This document shows positions 27,929 through 36,229 of a DNA stretch of 54,674 nt, in pieces. The stretch lies in contig JAQXZK010000072.1 of NCBI GenBank assembly GCA_029227175.1, positions 1-54,674 on the forward strand, read 5' to 3'. The translations under genes were made by a program, and so were the position numbers. Under the pieces are notes generated by a model that searched no databases, was not told the origin of the DNA, and saw only the letters and a list, made by a program, of their open reading frames with translations. This DNA is from Bacteroidales bacterium. Its GTDB lineage: Bacteria; Bacteroidota; Bacteroidia; Bacteroidales; Bacteroidaceae. Positions within the stretch are counted from its first letter, which is position 1; the number at the start of each line of letters is the position of its first letter.

Positions 27929-29230
27929 ATGAAATATTATAGTACAAATGGAAGGACCGCAGAGGTCACGCTGGAAGAGGCTGTAGTGAAGGGCTTGGCT
28001 GCCGATAAAGGCTTATTTATGCCAAAGATCATCAAACCGCTTCCGGCATCTTTTTTTGAACAGATTGAGCGAATGTCTTTTCAGGAGATAGCCTATCAGG
28101 TGGCTGATGCTTTCTTTGGGGAGGATGTACCGGCCGAACAGCTTCGTCATATTGTCTACGATACGCTTTCCTTTGATGTTCCGTTGGTTCCTGTTACAGA
28201 GCAAATCTATTCATTGGAGTTGTTCCATGGACCTACCTTGGCGTTCAAGGATGTGGGCGGACGCTTCATGGCGCGTCTCTTGGGCTATTTCCTCGGGAAG
28301 GAGAAGAAGCGTCGTGTGAATGTGCTTGTCGCTACTTCGGGCGATACAGGTAGTGCTGTCGCCAACGGCTTTCTCGGTGTGGATAATATTCATGTTTATG
28401 TGCTTTACCCGAAAGGCAAGGTCAGCGAGATACAGGAGAAGCAATTCACTACATTGGGCCAGAATATTACGGCTATAGAGGTGGATGGAACTTTTGACGA
28501 TTGTCAGGCCCTGGTGAAGTCTGCCTTTATGGACGAGAAACTGAATGAACACCTGCTGCTCACTAGCGCAAACTCAATCAATGTGGCTCGTTTCCTTCCT
28601 CAGTCATTTTATTACTTTTATGCGTATGCGCAGTTGAAGAAGTTGGGAAAGGCTGATCACTGTGTGGTTTGTGTCCCCAGTGGCAATTTTGGTAATATTA
28701 CTGCTGGACTGTTTGGCCGTCGCATGGGACTGCCTGTGTCACGGTTTATTGCGGCTAATAACAGCAATGACATTTTCTATCAGTATCTGTTGACGGGCGA
28801 ATACAATCCGAGACCTTCTGTGGCAACGATTGCTAATGCCATGGACGTGGGTGCTCCGAGTAACTTTGCCCGCGTCTTGGATTTATATGGTCATTCTTGG
28901 GAAGCTGTCAAGCGTGAAGTGAGTGGTGCAGCCTATACGGACGAGCAGATTGCTGACACGATGTTGGCTTGCTGGAAGTCTAACCATTATCTGCTGGACC
29001 CTCATGGTGCATGCGGTTTCCGCGCCCTTCAGGAGAACCTGCTCCCCGGCGAGGTGGGCATATTCCTTGAAACGGCCCATCCTGCCAAATTCAAGGACGT
29101 GGTGGAATCGATTATCCATGAACCTGTGCTCATTCCCGAGAAGTTGCAGGTGTTTATGCGTGGCACCAAGCAGAGTGTGCCTATGACGTCTTCTTTCTCT
29201 GATTTTAAAGACTATCTGCTTCGTCAGTAA
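27929..29230 (+). CDS. thrC: Threonine synthase
   Basis: This PLP enzyme turns O-phosphohomoserine into threonine. The 433-residue protein starts MKYYSTNGRTAEVTLEEAV, has the PLP lysine in GPTLAFKDVGGRF (Lys107), and the phosphate-cup region ATSGDTGSAVANGFLG. Later segments include TSANSINVARFLPQSFYY and CVPSGNFGNITAGLFG. Length is that of the class with an N-terminal extension. It follows the ApgM gene by 12 bp and completes the threonine operon. Confidence 0.96.
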   Translation: MKYYSTNGRTAEVTLEEAVVKGLAADKGLFMPKIIKPLPASFFEQIERMSFQEIAYQVADAFFGEDVPAEQLRHIVYDTLSFDVPLVPVTEQIYSLELFHGPTLAFKDVGGRFMARLLGYFLGKEKKRRVNVLVATSGDTGSAVANGFLGVDNIHVYVLYPKGKVSEIQEKQFTTLGQNITAIEVDGTFDDCQALVKSAFMDEKLNEHLLLTSANSINVARFLPQSFYYFYAYAQLKKLGKADHCVVCVPSGNFGNITAGLFGRRMGLPVSRFIAANNSNDIFYQYLLTGEYNPRPSVATIANAMDVGAPSNFARVLDLYGHSWEAVKREVSGAAYTDEQIADTMLACWKSNHYLLDPHGACGFRALQENLLPGEVGIFLETAHPAKFKDVVESIIHEPVLIPEKLQVFMRGTKQSVPMTSSFSDFKDYLLRQ

Positions 29231-29265
29231 TTCATTCTCGTTTCACTTCATTCAATCTTGTGCCT

Positions 29266-30111
29266 ATGTTTCAGTTGCTCGAAATAGTTCCTGTTGTCGA
29301 TGTGGACAAGCTTCAGATGTTTTTACAAAAACTGCTTCAGTGGGGTGTTGATACCGGTACACGAATAGCCGCTGCACTTCTCATCTATGTTATCGGTCGC
29401 TTTCTGACTCGCTTCATCAATAGATTTGTTGCCCGTCTGTTAGAGAGAAGAAAGGTAGATGCCAGCATCCAGAGTTTTGTCAAGAGTCTGGTTAATATAT
29501 TGTTGACCGTGCTCGTTATAATTGCTGTTATAAGCAAGCTGGGTGTTGAGACTACATCTTTTGCGGCATTGTTGGCATCAGCCGGTGTTGCTGTCGGTAT
29601 GGCGTTGAGCGGTAACTTACAGAACTTTGCCGGTGGCCTTGTTGTGCTACTGTTCCGACCTTACAAGGTGGGTGATTATATCGAGTCACAGGGCGTTGCA
29701 GGCACAGTTCGCGAGATTCAGATATTCCACACGATTATAGTCACGGTCGACAACAAACTGGTGTATATCCCGAATGGATCGTTAAGCAACAGCTCGATTA
29801 TTAACTATAGTAGGGAGGGAACCCGTCGAGTGGATTGGACGTTTAATGTGGAATATGGCGAGGACTTCAAGAAGGTGGAGCAGACCTTGATGGATATCAT
29901 CAAGTCTGATAAACGTATCCTTCAGGAACCTGAGCCATTCATCGCTCTGTCTGCTTTGGGCGATAGTTCGGTAGATATACTTGTTCGCGTCTGGGTCTCC
30001 TCGGCCGACTATTGGGGTGTTTATTTTGACATGAACAAGGTCGTCTATGAGGAGTTCACGAAGCGCGGTATCAGTTTCCCATTCCCTCAGTTGACGGTTC
30101 ATCAGGGTTAA
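29266..30111 (+). CDS. Small-conductance mechanosensitive channel (MscS family)
   Basis: The protein would release solutes from the cytoplasm during osmotic downshock. From ATG 29266 it has 281 residues; a GTG six bases upstream is also possible. There are three hydrophobic segments in the first 125 residues; the third contains the Gly/Ala-rich pore helix ASAGVAVGMALSGNLQNFAGG and is followed by the beta domain start FRPYKVGDYIE and IPNGSLSNSSIINYS. Length equals that of E. coli MscS (286). It lies 35 bp after thrC and may be read through from that operon. No function in threonine metabolism is implied. Confidence 0.93.
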   Translation: MFQLLEIVPVVDVDKLQMFLQKLLQWGVDTGTRIAAALLIYVIGRFLTRFINRFVARLLERRKVDASIQSFVKSLVNILLTVLVIIAVISKLGVETTSFAALLASAGVAVGMALSGNLQNFAGGLVVLLFRPYKVGDYIESQGVAGTVREIQIFHTIIVTVDNKLVYIPNGSLSNSSIINYSREGTRRVDWTFNVEYGEDFKKVEQTLMDIIKSDKRILQEPEPFIALSALGDSSVDILVRVWVSSADYWGVYFDMNKVVYEEFTKRGISFPFPQLTVHQG

Positions 30112-30125
30112 TACATTACATCAGT

Positions 30126-30158
30126 TCACTAGTGTCCACTTTTAGTGGACACTAGTGA
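30126..30158. repeat. Perfect 15-bp inverted repeat with 3-nt loop
   Basis: TCACTAGTGTCCACT (30126-30140) pairs fully with 30144-30158 across a TTT loop. It lies 14 bp after the mscS stop and lacks a T tract on either strand. It is probably the transcription end hairpin of mscS, or an operator-like palindrome. Confidence 0.6.
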
Positions 30159-30354
30159 CTTACTAATGCATCTGACGAATCATTCAATGTAAGATTATAG
30201 TTTTCAGGACTCAGTTCAGAGGAGTTGGAGACATCAGGTTCTTCATGTATAGGCTGGCTACACTTTATTCTTGATGGATGCTCTCACTAACCGGAAAAAT
30301 CCGCTGACCTACCATTTGAGAATCAAAATTCGTTCGAACGACCGCAACAAATAG
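30159..30354. other. Non-coding gap with one 12-bp palindrome
   Basis: No frame here resembles a gene. The perfect palindrome TCGTTCGAACGA (30330-30341) is the only notable signal. The gap separates two convergent transcripts (mscS on +, heparinase operon on -). Confidence 0.6.
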
Positions 30355-30400
30355 AGTGAGGCTGTGTCATGACGAGGGAAATCTTGACACAGCCTCACTT
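30354..30400 (-). terminator. Probable terminator of the sulfation/heparinase operon
   Basis: A 15-bp perfect stem (30355-30369 with 30385-30399, arm AGTGAGGCTGTGTCA) with a 15-nt loop lies 65 bp beyond the heparinase stop on the - strand. On that strand the stem is followed by CTCTATTTGTT, a moderate T-rich tail. It may also stop transcripts from the + strand. Confidence 0.6.
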
Positions 30401-30464
30401 AATTTGCTGCATCCAGCCTTATGTGCTGGATGATGGTTCAGGTGTAAAAATGACCGATTCGGGT

Positions 30465-32333
30465 TTACCAGTTGTCAACCGATTCGATTTTCTGGTTGCG
30501 TTTGTAGCCGCCTTGTGGAAGGAGTTTAACCTGAACCGTGTAGTCTTTGTTTGCTTCTAATGAGAGGTCGAAGGTGATGAATGAGACTCCTTCGTTTGAT
30601 CTCTCGTAGGTGCTATTCGTCTGGGCAGCCGTGACTTTAGCTTTAGCCTTGGCCTTGGTTTCGAGTTCGATGCGGAGTGTCTTGCCGTCTTGCTTGAGCA
30701 GGACTACTTTGTCGTTGACTACTCTTGCTTGAGCCTTTGTAGTTAGATTCCAGGTCAAGTTTGTGGCCTTCTGTCCGGCCCTAATCTCGTCACGGACGAG
30801 CAGATAACTATCGTTTACCAGAGCGAAACCGCGCTTAACGCTTGCTACCTTGTCGGCATACAGGCTACTCATGTCGAGTACGGCGTAGCTGAACTTAGGT
30901 TTTTCGCCGGCAGTAACCATGGTAGCAAATCCGTTGACGAGTTGTTCGGAGTCGTCAAACCGCAGGGTGTTGTGCGATTTGTTACCGTAGCGCAGGAGTT
31001 GCCAGCGTGCAGCATGCTGCTTACGGCCCCAAAGGTCGATACCTTGCTGCTCGATGCTGTTATAGTCTTCGGGACCGAGGTCAATGGCCCAGCGTGTGTT
31101 GCCTTCAGAGAAGACGAAGGTGCCAGCATCCATATGGGCGTGTGGACCGCTTGGCGTGCCACCTTTGATGGCTGCAGAGATACCTTTCCCGATAGTCCAT
31201 GTAGAGCGCATGGCTGCAACCGGATTCTTAGCCTTGGGGCTTGCCCATACTTTGGCAGCAGGTGCCGTGACATTATCGAGGTTGAGTGCTGTTCCCCAGA
31301 GCAGTCCAAAGACCATCGTGCGGTTCTTCACAAGTTCTTCGGCTGGAGTCTTTTCGAGGAAGTATTTTTGGGTGTAGAGTTTGGTCGGGTCGTTATTGCG
31401 TACGGCAAGCCATGCCATGGCCGGTTCAAATCGACCTACCAATCCGCAGTCGCCGTAGTTCATGCAAAGACCGTCAGACATTATCATGTTTTGAACGAAG
31501 TCGCAGGTCTGCAAGAATCCCGGAATCTTTTCCAGGTCGTACATGTTGCCTTTGAAGGTGCGGAGAGCGTCCAACAGGAATACGTTAAACGTGGTTCCGT
31601 AACCCCAGTAGGTGTAGCCTTCAGGATAAGCACCATCCGGAGCGTATGCTTCCATCGGGAGTTTGACAGACTCTACAGCGCGTTTGATGAGCAGTTCTGC
31701 GTCCTTCGGCATAGTGTCATAAAGAGCCATGGCACCCAGTGTCATACCTGCGTTGCATACCTGATTCCAGTTATTCTCGTTGTGTAGCCAACTGCTGTTC
31801 TTGACAAAGAAGGACTGGAGAATGCCTAAGTTGACCATCGCGTTCGCAATGGTATTACGGCTTTCGATAGGAAGTTGGTCGTATAGCCAGTCATAGCCAA
31901 ATGCCAGGGCAAGAGTCATCTCGCCGACATCCAGGAAGTGGCTTGAATTCCAGTTGAAGAAGCCAGAGACGTTGAGCATCTCCTTCTCGGCACGTTGTGC
32001 AAAGCGCTTCTCGCCAGTCATACGGTAAGCGTAGGCCAGGAAGGTTACGCGACGCAGACATTCGCGAGATACACTCAACAGGCGTCGGCCTGTTACTTTT
32101 CGTACAAGCAGTGGTTCGTCAATGATTTTACCAGCCTCTGCAATAATGGCGTCGTGGTGTGACTTCCACGTGGCATTTTGCTTGATGGCCTCACGAACAT
32201 TGTTTTCCACCTCGGTGGTGAAAATCAGATAGGGGTGATTCTGCTTTTTCTCTTGAGCACGTTCAGTCTCAGCCTTTGCTTGCATAGTGCAGAGCATGAT
32301 AAGGGCTGTGCATAATATTAGAATGTTTTTCAT
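30465..32333 (-). CDS. Secreted heparinase II/III-family polysaccharide lyase
   Basis: The 622-residue protein starts at ATG 32333 (MKNILILCTALIMLCTMQAKA, signal peptide); upstream extension of the frame is not protein-like. The first 350 residues form an (alpha/alpha)-toroid pattern with Asn188 in NNWNQVCNAG and Tyr242 in GYTYWGYG. A beta-sandwich heparinase II/III domain follows, with HAHMDAGTF (His398, His400, Asp402). Asn, Tyr and His in these places match the catalytic set of heparinase III-type lyases, which cut uronate-containing chains by elimination. The exact PL family and substrate are not certain. It is the last gene of a six-gene - strand operon, 62 bp after cysQ. Confidence 0.88.
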   Translation of the reverse strand: MKNILILCTALIMLCTMQAKAETERAQEKKQNHPYLIFTTEVENNVREAIKQNATWKSHHDAIIAEAGKIIDEPLLVRKVTGRRLLSVSRECLRRVTFLAYAYRMTGEKRFAQRAEKEMLNVSGFFNWNSSHFLDVGEMTLALAFGYDWLYDQLPIESRNTIANAMVNLGILQSFFVKNSSWLHNENNWNQVCNAGMTLGAMALYDTMPKDAELLIKRAVESVKLPMEAYAPDGAYPEGYTYWGYGTTFNVFLLDALRTFKGNMYDLEKIPGFLQTCDFVQNMIMSDGLCMNYGDCGLVGRFEPAMAWLAVRNNDPTKLYTQKYFLEKTPAEELVKNRTMVFGLLWGTALNLDNVTAPAAKVWASPKAKNPVAAMRSTWTIGKGISAAIKGGTPSGPHAHMDAGTFVFSEGNTRWAIDLGPEDYNSIEQQGIDLWGRKQHAARWQLLRYGNKSHNTLRFDDSEQLVNGFATMVTAGEKPKFSYAVLDMSSLYADKVASVKRGFALVNDSYLLVRDEIRAGQKATNLTWNLTTKAQARVVNDKVVLLKQDGKTLRIELETKAKAKAKVTAAQTNSTYERSNEGVSFITFDLSLEANKDYTVQVKLLPQGGYKRNQKIESVDNW

Positions 32334-32395
32334 TGTATAAGTATAAAAGTTAGTATTACGATACGTTTTCCTCTTCCCCCGAGAAGAAACAATTC

Positions 32396-33205
32396 TTATC
32401 GACGGACAAGAAACCAAGGGTTGAGCAGGTCTTCCTTGTTGTATACCACAGGAGTATCTGTGTCTGCCTGATATATCTCGGCTCCTGCTGCCTTGGCAAT
32501 GGCGTGTCCTGCTGCTGTGTCCCATTCCATGGTCGGGGCGTAGCGCGGATATTCGTCGGCAACGCCTTCTGCAACCCAGCAAATCTTGATGGAACTGCCA
32601 ACTGATACGAGTTCCACCTGCTGATGAATTTCACGCTGTGCTTGGATACGCTTTTCAGTCTCTGGTGAGAGGTGAGAGCGTGACGCCACGATGACATAGG
32701 CCTCGGTGTTCTTCTCGACAGGAAGTCGGGTGGCCTGTGCCTCCAGTTCGTTCAGTGTGAGGGAACCACGCTGACTGATGCCTGCTAACTTGAATGCTTT
32801 TCCGGACTCGACGTCTCCCCAGTAAAGGGTTTGCTTGACCGGTACGTAGATGGCGCCGAAGAGTGGAGTATGTCCTTTCACCCAGGCAATGTTGACGGTA
32901 AACTCACCGTTTCGCTTGATGAACTCCTTGGTCCCGTCCAGCGGGTCAACGATCCAAAGCGCATCCCATTGGCACCGTTCCTTATAGGGTAGGTGCTTCC
33001 CCTCCTCGCTGAGGATTGGGTATGGTGTTTCCTGCAAGTAGCGGGTGATGACCTCGTTTGACTTGCGGTCGGCAATGGTCAGTGGCGAATTGTCGGCTTT
33101 GCGTTCGATTTCAAAGTCGGCTTGCGGGTCGTTATAGACATCAAGGATACAGCGCCCTGCTTCAAGCGCTGCATCAATGATATGAAGTATGATTTCTTTT
33201 TGCAT
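32396..33205 (-). CDS. cysQ: 3'(2'),5'-bisphosphate nucleotidase (PAP phosphatase)
   Basis: CysQ removes the 3'-phosphate of PAP, the by-product of PAPS-dependent sulfate transfer or PAPS reduction, and so relieves product inhibition. The 269-residue protein has the inositol-monophosphatase fold signatures: Glu67-Glu68 in LSEEGKH, metal ligands in DPLDGTKEF (Asp87, Asp90) and EWDTAAGHAIAKAAG near residue 225. Length fits. It lies 10 bp after the glycosidase-like gene and in the same operon as a PAPS-type sulfotransferase, which supports a dedicated role in clearing PAP. No cysD/N/C/H genes are in the window. Confidence 0.94.
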   Translation of the reverse strand: MQKEIILHIIDAALEAGRCILDVYNDPQADFEIERKADNSPLTIADRKSNEVITRYLQETPYPILSEEGKHLPYKERCQWDALWIVDPLDGTKEFIKRNGEFTVNIAWVKGHTPLFGAIYVPVKQTLYWGDVESGKAFKLAGISQRGSLTLNELEAQATRLPVEKNTEAYVIVASRSHLSPETEKRIQAQREIHQQVELVSVGSSIKICWVAEGVADEYPRYAPTMEWDTAAGHAIAKAAGAEIYQADTDTPVVYNKEDLLNPWFLVRR

Positions 33206-33215
33206 CTGTTTGGTG

Positions 33216-36212
33216 TTATTCTACGACAATGAGGAGGCCCTTGCCTTCCGGAACCATGATTTCGTCACCCGGATTCCATGTCTGCTCATCCTGGAAGAGG
33301 TCTACCTTCGGAGCATGGAGTTTAACCTTGCTTGCATCTAAACCGAGTGCGGCGAAGTCGATGTCAAGTTTGATTTTCTCGCCACCCTTGTTCCAGGTAG
33401 CTATAGAAATCAAGGTCTTCTCACCGTAGTGGCGGTAGATGGTAGCCAAGGTCTTCTCGCTGTTTGTCTTCACCGGGTTGTAGCTTACCCAGTAGCCAAT
33501 CATTTCGCTGTCCTTCATGCCGAAGCTGTCCCAGAGTTTCCAGATAGGTCGGTTGTCGATACCTTCACTCCAAGGCATACGTGCTGTCATGCCGTAGAGC
33601 AGGCCACGCCACTTGTTACCGCCATCCTGAAGCATTTCGCCCATCAGGCCGAAAGGAATACCACTGACTTCTGTGAGGTAGAAGTCTGGTGAGTTGTTGT
33701 AGTCGAAGTATTCGCCGAACCACAGACGGTCGAGGTATGGGAAGTGCTCCATATAAAGGGTTGCACTGTTCACGAAACCGTCTTTCGGGTTGTACTGATT
33801 GGCTGAGTGCAGGTCAATCAGAGCACCCGGATTGGTACGTGTCAGGATTTTGCGAATACGCTTCATGGACATGCGGTCGAAGGCAAGGTCATCGATGTAA
33901 AGACCGTCGATACCGATGTTCTTAACCAGGTAGTCAAGTCCTTCCATGTAGAAATTATGCCAGCGTGATACGCCGGTGTTGACGATAGCCGCACAGGATG
34001 TGTTCTTGGAGAACCATGCTGCGATATAGTTCTGGTCAAGGTGTTCCTGCAACCAGGAATAACCGCCACCCTTTCCTTCTGAGAAGATTTCGTTGCCGAG
34101 GCTGAAGAGGGCGTGAACCTCAGGAGCGTGGTTGGTCAACTCGCGTACGGTATTGTATATTTTGAGTTTCATACCCTCGGCGTGAACAGCGTCGGCATAA
34201 GCCTTCATCTGCTGCGGTCGGAGGAACGGATAGTTGATGTACGGGTTGATAGCATTGGCGTGGTGTACATTCACAACGGTTGCGCCATACTTTGTGATAT
34301 TGTCAACAAAGTCGTAACGGTGGTAGTAACGGTCGTGCCATTGCTTGTTGGTGTTGATGGTGCGGAACGGAGTGATGAGAATGGTGAAGTAGTAGTGCAG
34401 GCGGTCTCCTTTCTTTACGGTTCGCTTGCCTGAATAGGTCTTGATGAGTGAGCCGTCTGCTTCGTTGGTTACAGTGAGGCCACCGTTTCCGTTGTTGCCC
34501 CATGATGCAGGGAGGATAAGCGGCTTCTGCAGGTAGAAATTGGTATTCAGCGGACGGTCATACTTGTCGTCATAGAAACGAAGTTGGAGTCCGGCATTGA
34601 CGTCGCCTGCCCAGATAGCGTCCTGATTCTTCTTAGCTACGTCCCATTTCCAGCTGAAGTCTTTAGGACTGTAGCCGCCTTTCAGACCCAATCCCATCAT
34701 GTACTTGGCAAGGCCCGGAGTCAATGTGGTTTGGAGAGCGATGTCGTTGATCTCGGCATCTTCCTTGGCAATCAACACAACCTTGTAGGTCATGGCACCG
34801 TCCGATTCCATCTCACCGTCAAGTTGCATGATGAAGTTGCTGTTCTGGTTGGTAGTCTTCCAAGCAACGGCACCCGGTTTGCGCTTGGTGATGGCAAAGT
34901 CGAGGTTCTGCCACTCGCCACCGTCAGCTTGGAGCGTCATCGGTTTGGCGAGAATGTTTCGTGGAGTAGTGCCAATCTTGGTCAGTGTCTCTTCGAAGTA
35001 GCTTTCAATGCTGGCAGGAAGACCGCTCTCGGCAAGTTTAATTTCGCGTCCGAGGATGGAGAGGTTCTTTCCGTGGAGTTTCACTGGAGTATAAGGAGCG
35101 ACTACTTCGTCGTCAAAGCCTATCTGTGAGTTCAGCCAGCGCAGACGTGAGTGGCGCCAAGGTTCGTCATCACCGTGGTTGGCAATGACATTGTCTGTTA
35201 CGTTCAGGGTCACCTCTACGGTTCTGCTCTCGGCATTGTCGGCTGTCAGGGTCACTTTACCCTTGTATGTTCCTGCAGAGAGCAGTTCGGGAACCATGGT
35301 GCCAATCCACAAGGGCTGAATCTTACCCTGCTTGACAGAACATTCCTTCTCAAACACGGTACCTGTCACGTCGATGCCGTCCGTGTTGATACAATTAAAG
35401 GATGAGGCCGGAATCTCCTCACCGGTTTTCTCGTTAACCAGTGCGGTGTAGGTGAGGCGGATATTGTTCACATCTCCGCGAACAGCCCATACACCAAATT
35501 GGAAGCAATAGTATTCGCCCTTGTCGGCTGTGCCATCGAAAGTCGTGTGCTTCCCTTCCTTTGCCCAACGGTAAGGAATGTCGCTGGTCATGCGAATAGG
35601 GAACTTACGGTCTTCGGTGAAGAGGATGTACTTGCCGTCGGCGTTTGCCTTACGCACAGCCTCTGTCTCAGCTTCTGTCGCGATGATTTCCATCGGGTAG
35701 AAACTGTTGAACTCGTCGATTGACTGATACTGGACGAGGGTAGCAACCGGAAGTTTGGGCGCAGTCTTGCCGGTCAGTTTGTTCTTCTTCAGCCATGCGG
35801 GGTCTGCCGTATCTTTGAATGGCAGGTATGTCATGTTGGGGTACCACCACGACTTTGCTGTGTTGCGGCAGTTAAGGTAGTAGATGTAGTACTTGCCCGG
35901 AACTGTCTGAGGCTGGAATACGATTTCACCTTTTTCTCTGTTGTAGGTAAAGCGTGCCACATTCGTAACCTGCTTACCGGTCGTTGCATCGATGATGAAG
36001 ACACCCTTTTGGTCTACATTGGTGTCGCGTCGACGCCAGTTGAGTGATGCCATGACAGCATCAGCTTGTTTTTCAACGGAAACAACTGCACGGTGATTGC
36101 CCAGTGAGTCGCAATCCCATGTACCGGTTCCATACAAATCTTCTGTTGGCACGTTCTGGGCTGTTGCTATGCCAGCGAACATGCACATCATGGTAAATAA
36201 TAACTTTTTCAT
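33216..36212 (-). CDS. Large secreted glycoside-hydrolase-like protein
   Basis: The 998-residue protein starts with a signal peptide (MKKLLFTMMCMFAGIATAQN). The first half holds beta-rich domains, including a segment like immunoglobulin-fold repeats (KGKVTLTADNAESRTVEVTLNV split over residues 315-335). The second half looks like a TIM barrel: INYPFLRPQQMKAYADA, GIDGLYIDDLAFDR with paired Asp, then LIDLHSAN and WFGEYFDYNN. This architecture resembles uncharacterised 'glycoside hydrolase domain' proteins of Bacteroidetes (DUF6067/GH123-related). The substrate is unknown. It lies 17 bp after the sulfotransferase gene. It could act on the same polymer as the lyase downstream. Confidence 0.75.
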   Translation of the reverse strand: MKKLLFTMMCMFAGIATAQNVPTEDLYGTGTWDCDSLGNHRAVVSVEKQADAVMASLNWRRRDTNVDQKGVFIIDATTGKQVTNVARFTYNREKGEIVFQPQTVPGKYYIYYLNCRNTAKSWWYPNMTYLPFKDTADPAWLKKNKLTGKTAPKLPVATLVQYQSIDEFNSFYPMEIIATEAETEAVRKANADGKYILFTEDRKFPIRMTSDIPYRWAKEGKHTTFDGTADKGEYYCFQFGVWAVRGDVNNIRLTYTALVNEKTGEEIPASSFNCINTDGIDVTGTVFEKECSVKQGKIQPLWIGTMVPELLSAGTYKGKVTLTADNAESRTVEVTLNVTDNVIANHGDDEPWRHSRLRWLNSQIGFDDEVVAPYTPVKLHGKNLSILGREIKLAESGLPASIESYFEETLTKIGTTPRNILAKPMTLQADGGEWQNLDFAITKRKPGAVAWKTTNQNSNFIMQLDGEMESDGAMTYKVVLIAKEDAEINDIALQTTLTPGLAKYMMGLGLKGGYSPKDFSWKWDVAKKNQDAIWAGDVNAGLQLRFYDDKYDRPLNTNFYLQKPLILPASWGNNGNGGLTVTNEADGSLIKTYSGKRTVKKGDRLHYYFTILITPFRTINTNKQWHDRYYHRYDFVDNITKYGATVVNVHHANAINPYINYPFLRPQQMKAYADAVHAEGMKLKIYNTVRELTNHAPEVHALFSLGNEIFSEGKGGGYSWLQEHLDQNYIAAWFSKNTSCAAIVNTGVSRWHNFYMEGLDYLVKNIGIDGLYIDDLAFDRMSMKRIRKILTRTNPGALIDLHSANQYNPKDGFVNSATLYMEHFPYLDRLWFGEYFDYNNSPDFYLTEVSGIPFGLMGEMLQDGGNKWRGLLYGMTARMPWSEGIDNRPIWKLWDSFGMKDSEMIGYWVSYNPVKTNSEKTLATIYRHYGEKTLISIATWNKGGEKIKLDIDFAALGLDASKVKLHAPKVDLFQDEQTWNPGDEIMVPEGKGLLIVVE

Positions 36213-36229
36213 AAATATTAATTAGATGG

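Noticed and set aside
15044-30357. Identical 14-mer GCAACAAATAGAGT at 15044 and 30344
   Set aside because: A few 14-bp matches are expected by chance in a window of this size, and the contexts are unrelated.
30942-31787. 281-codon + strand frame antisense to the heparinase gene
   Set aside because: It is the mirror of a well-supported coding region with signal peptide and catalytic motifs; its own translation has no domain pattern.
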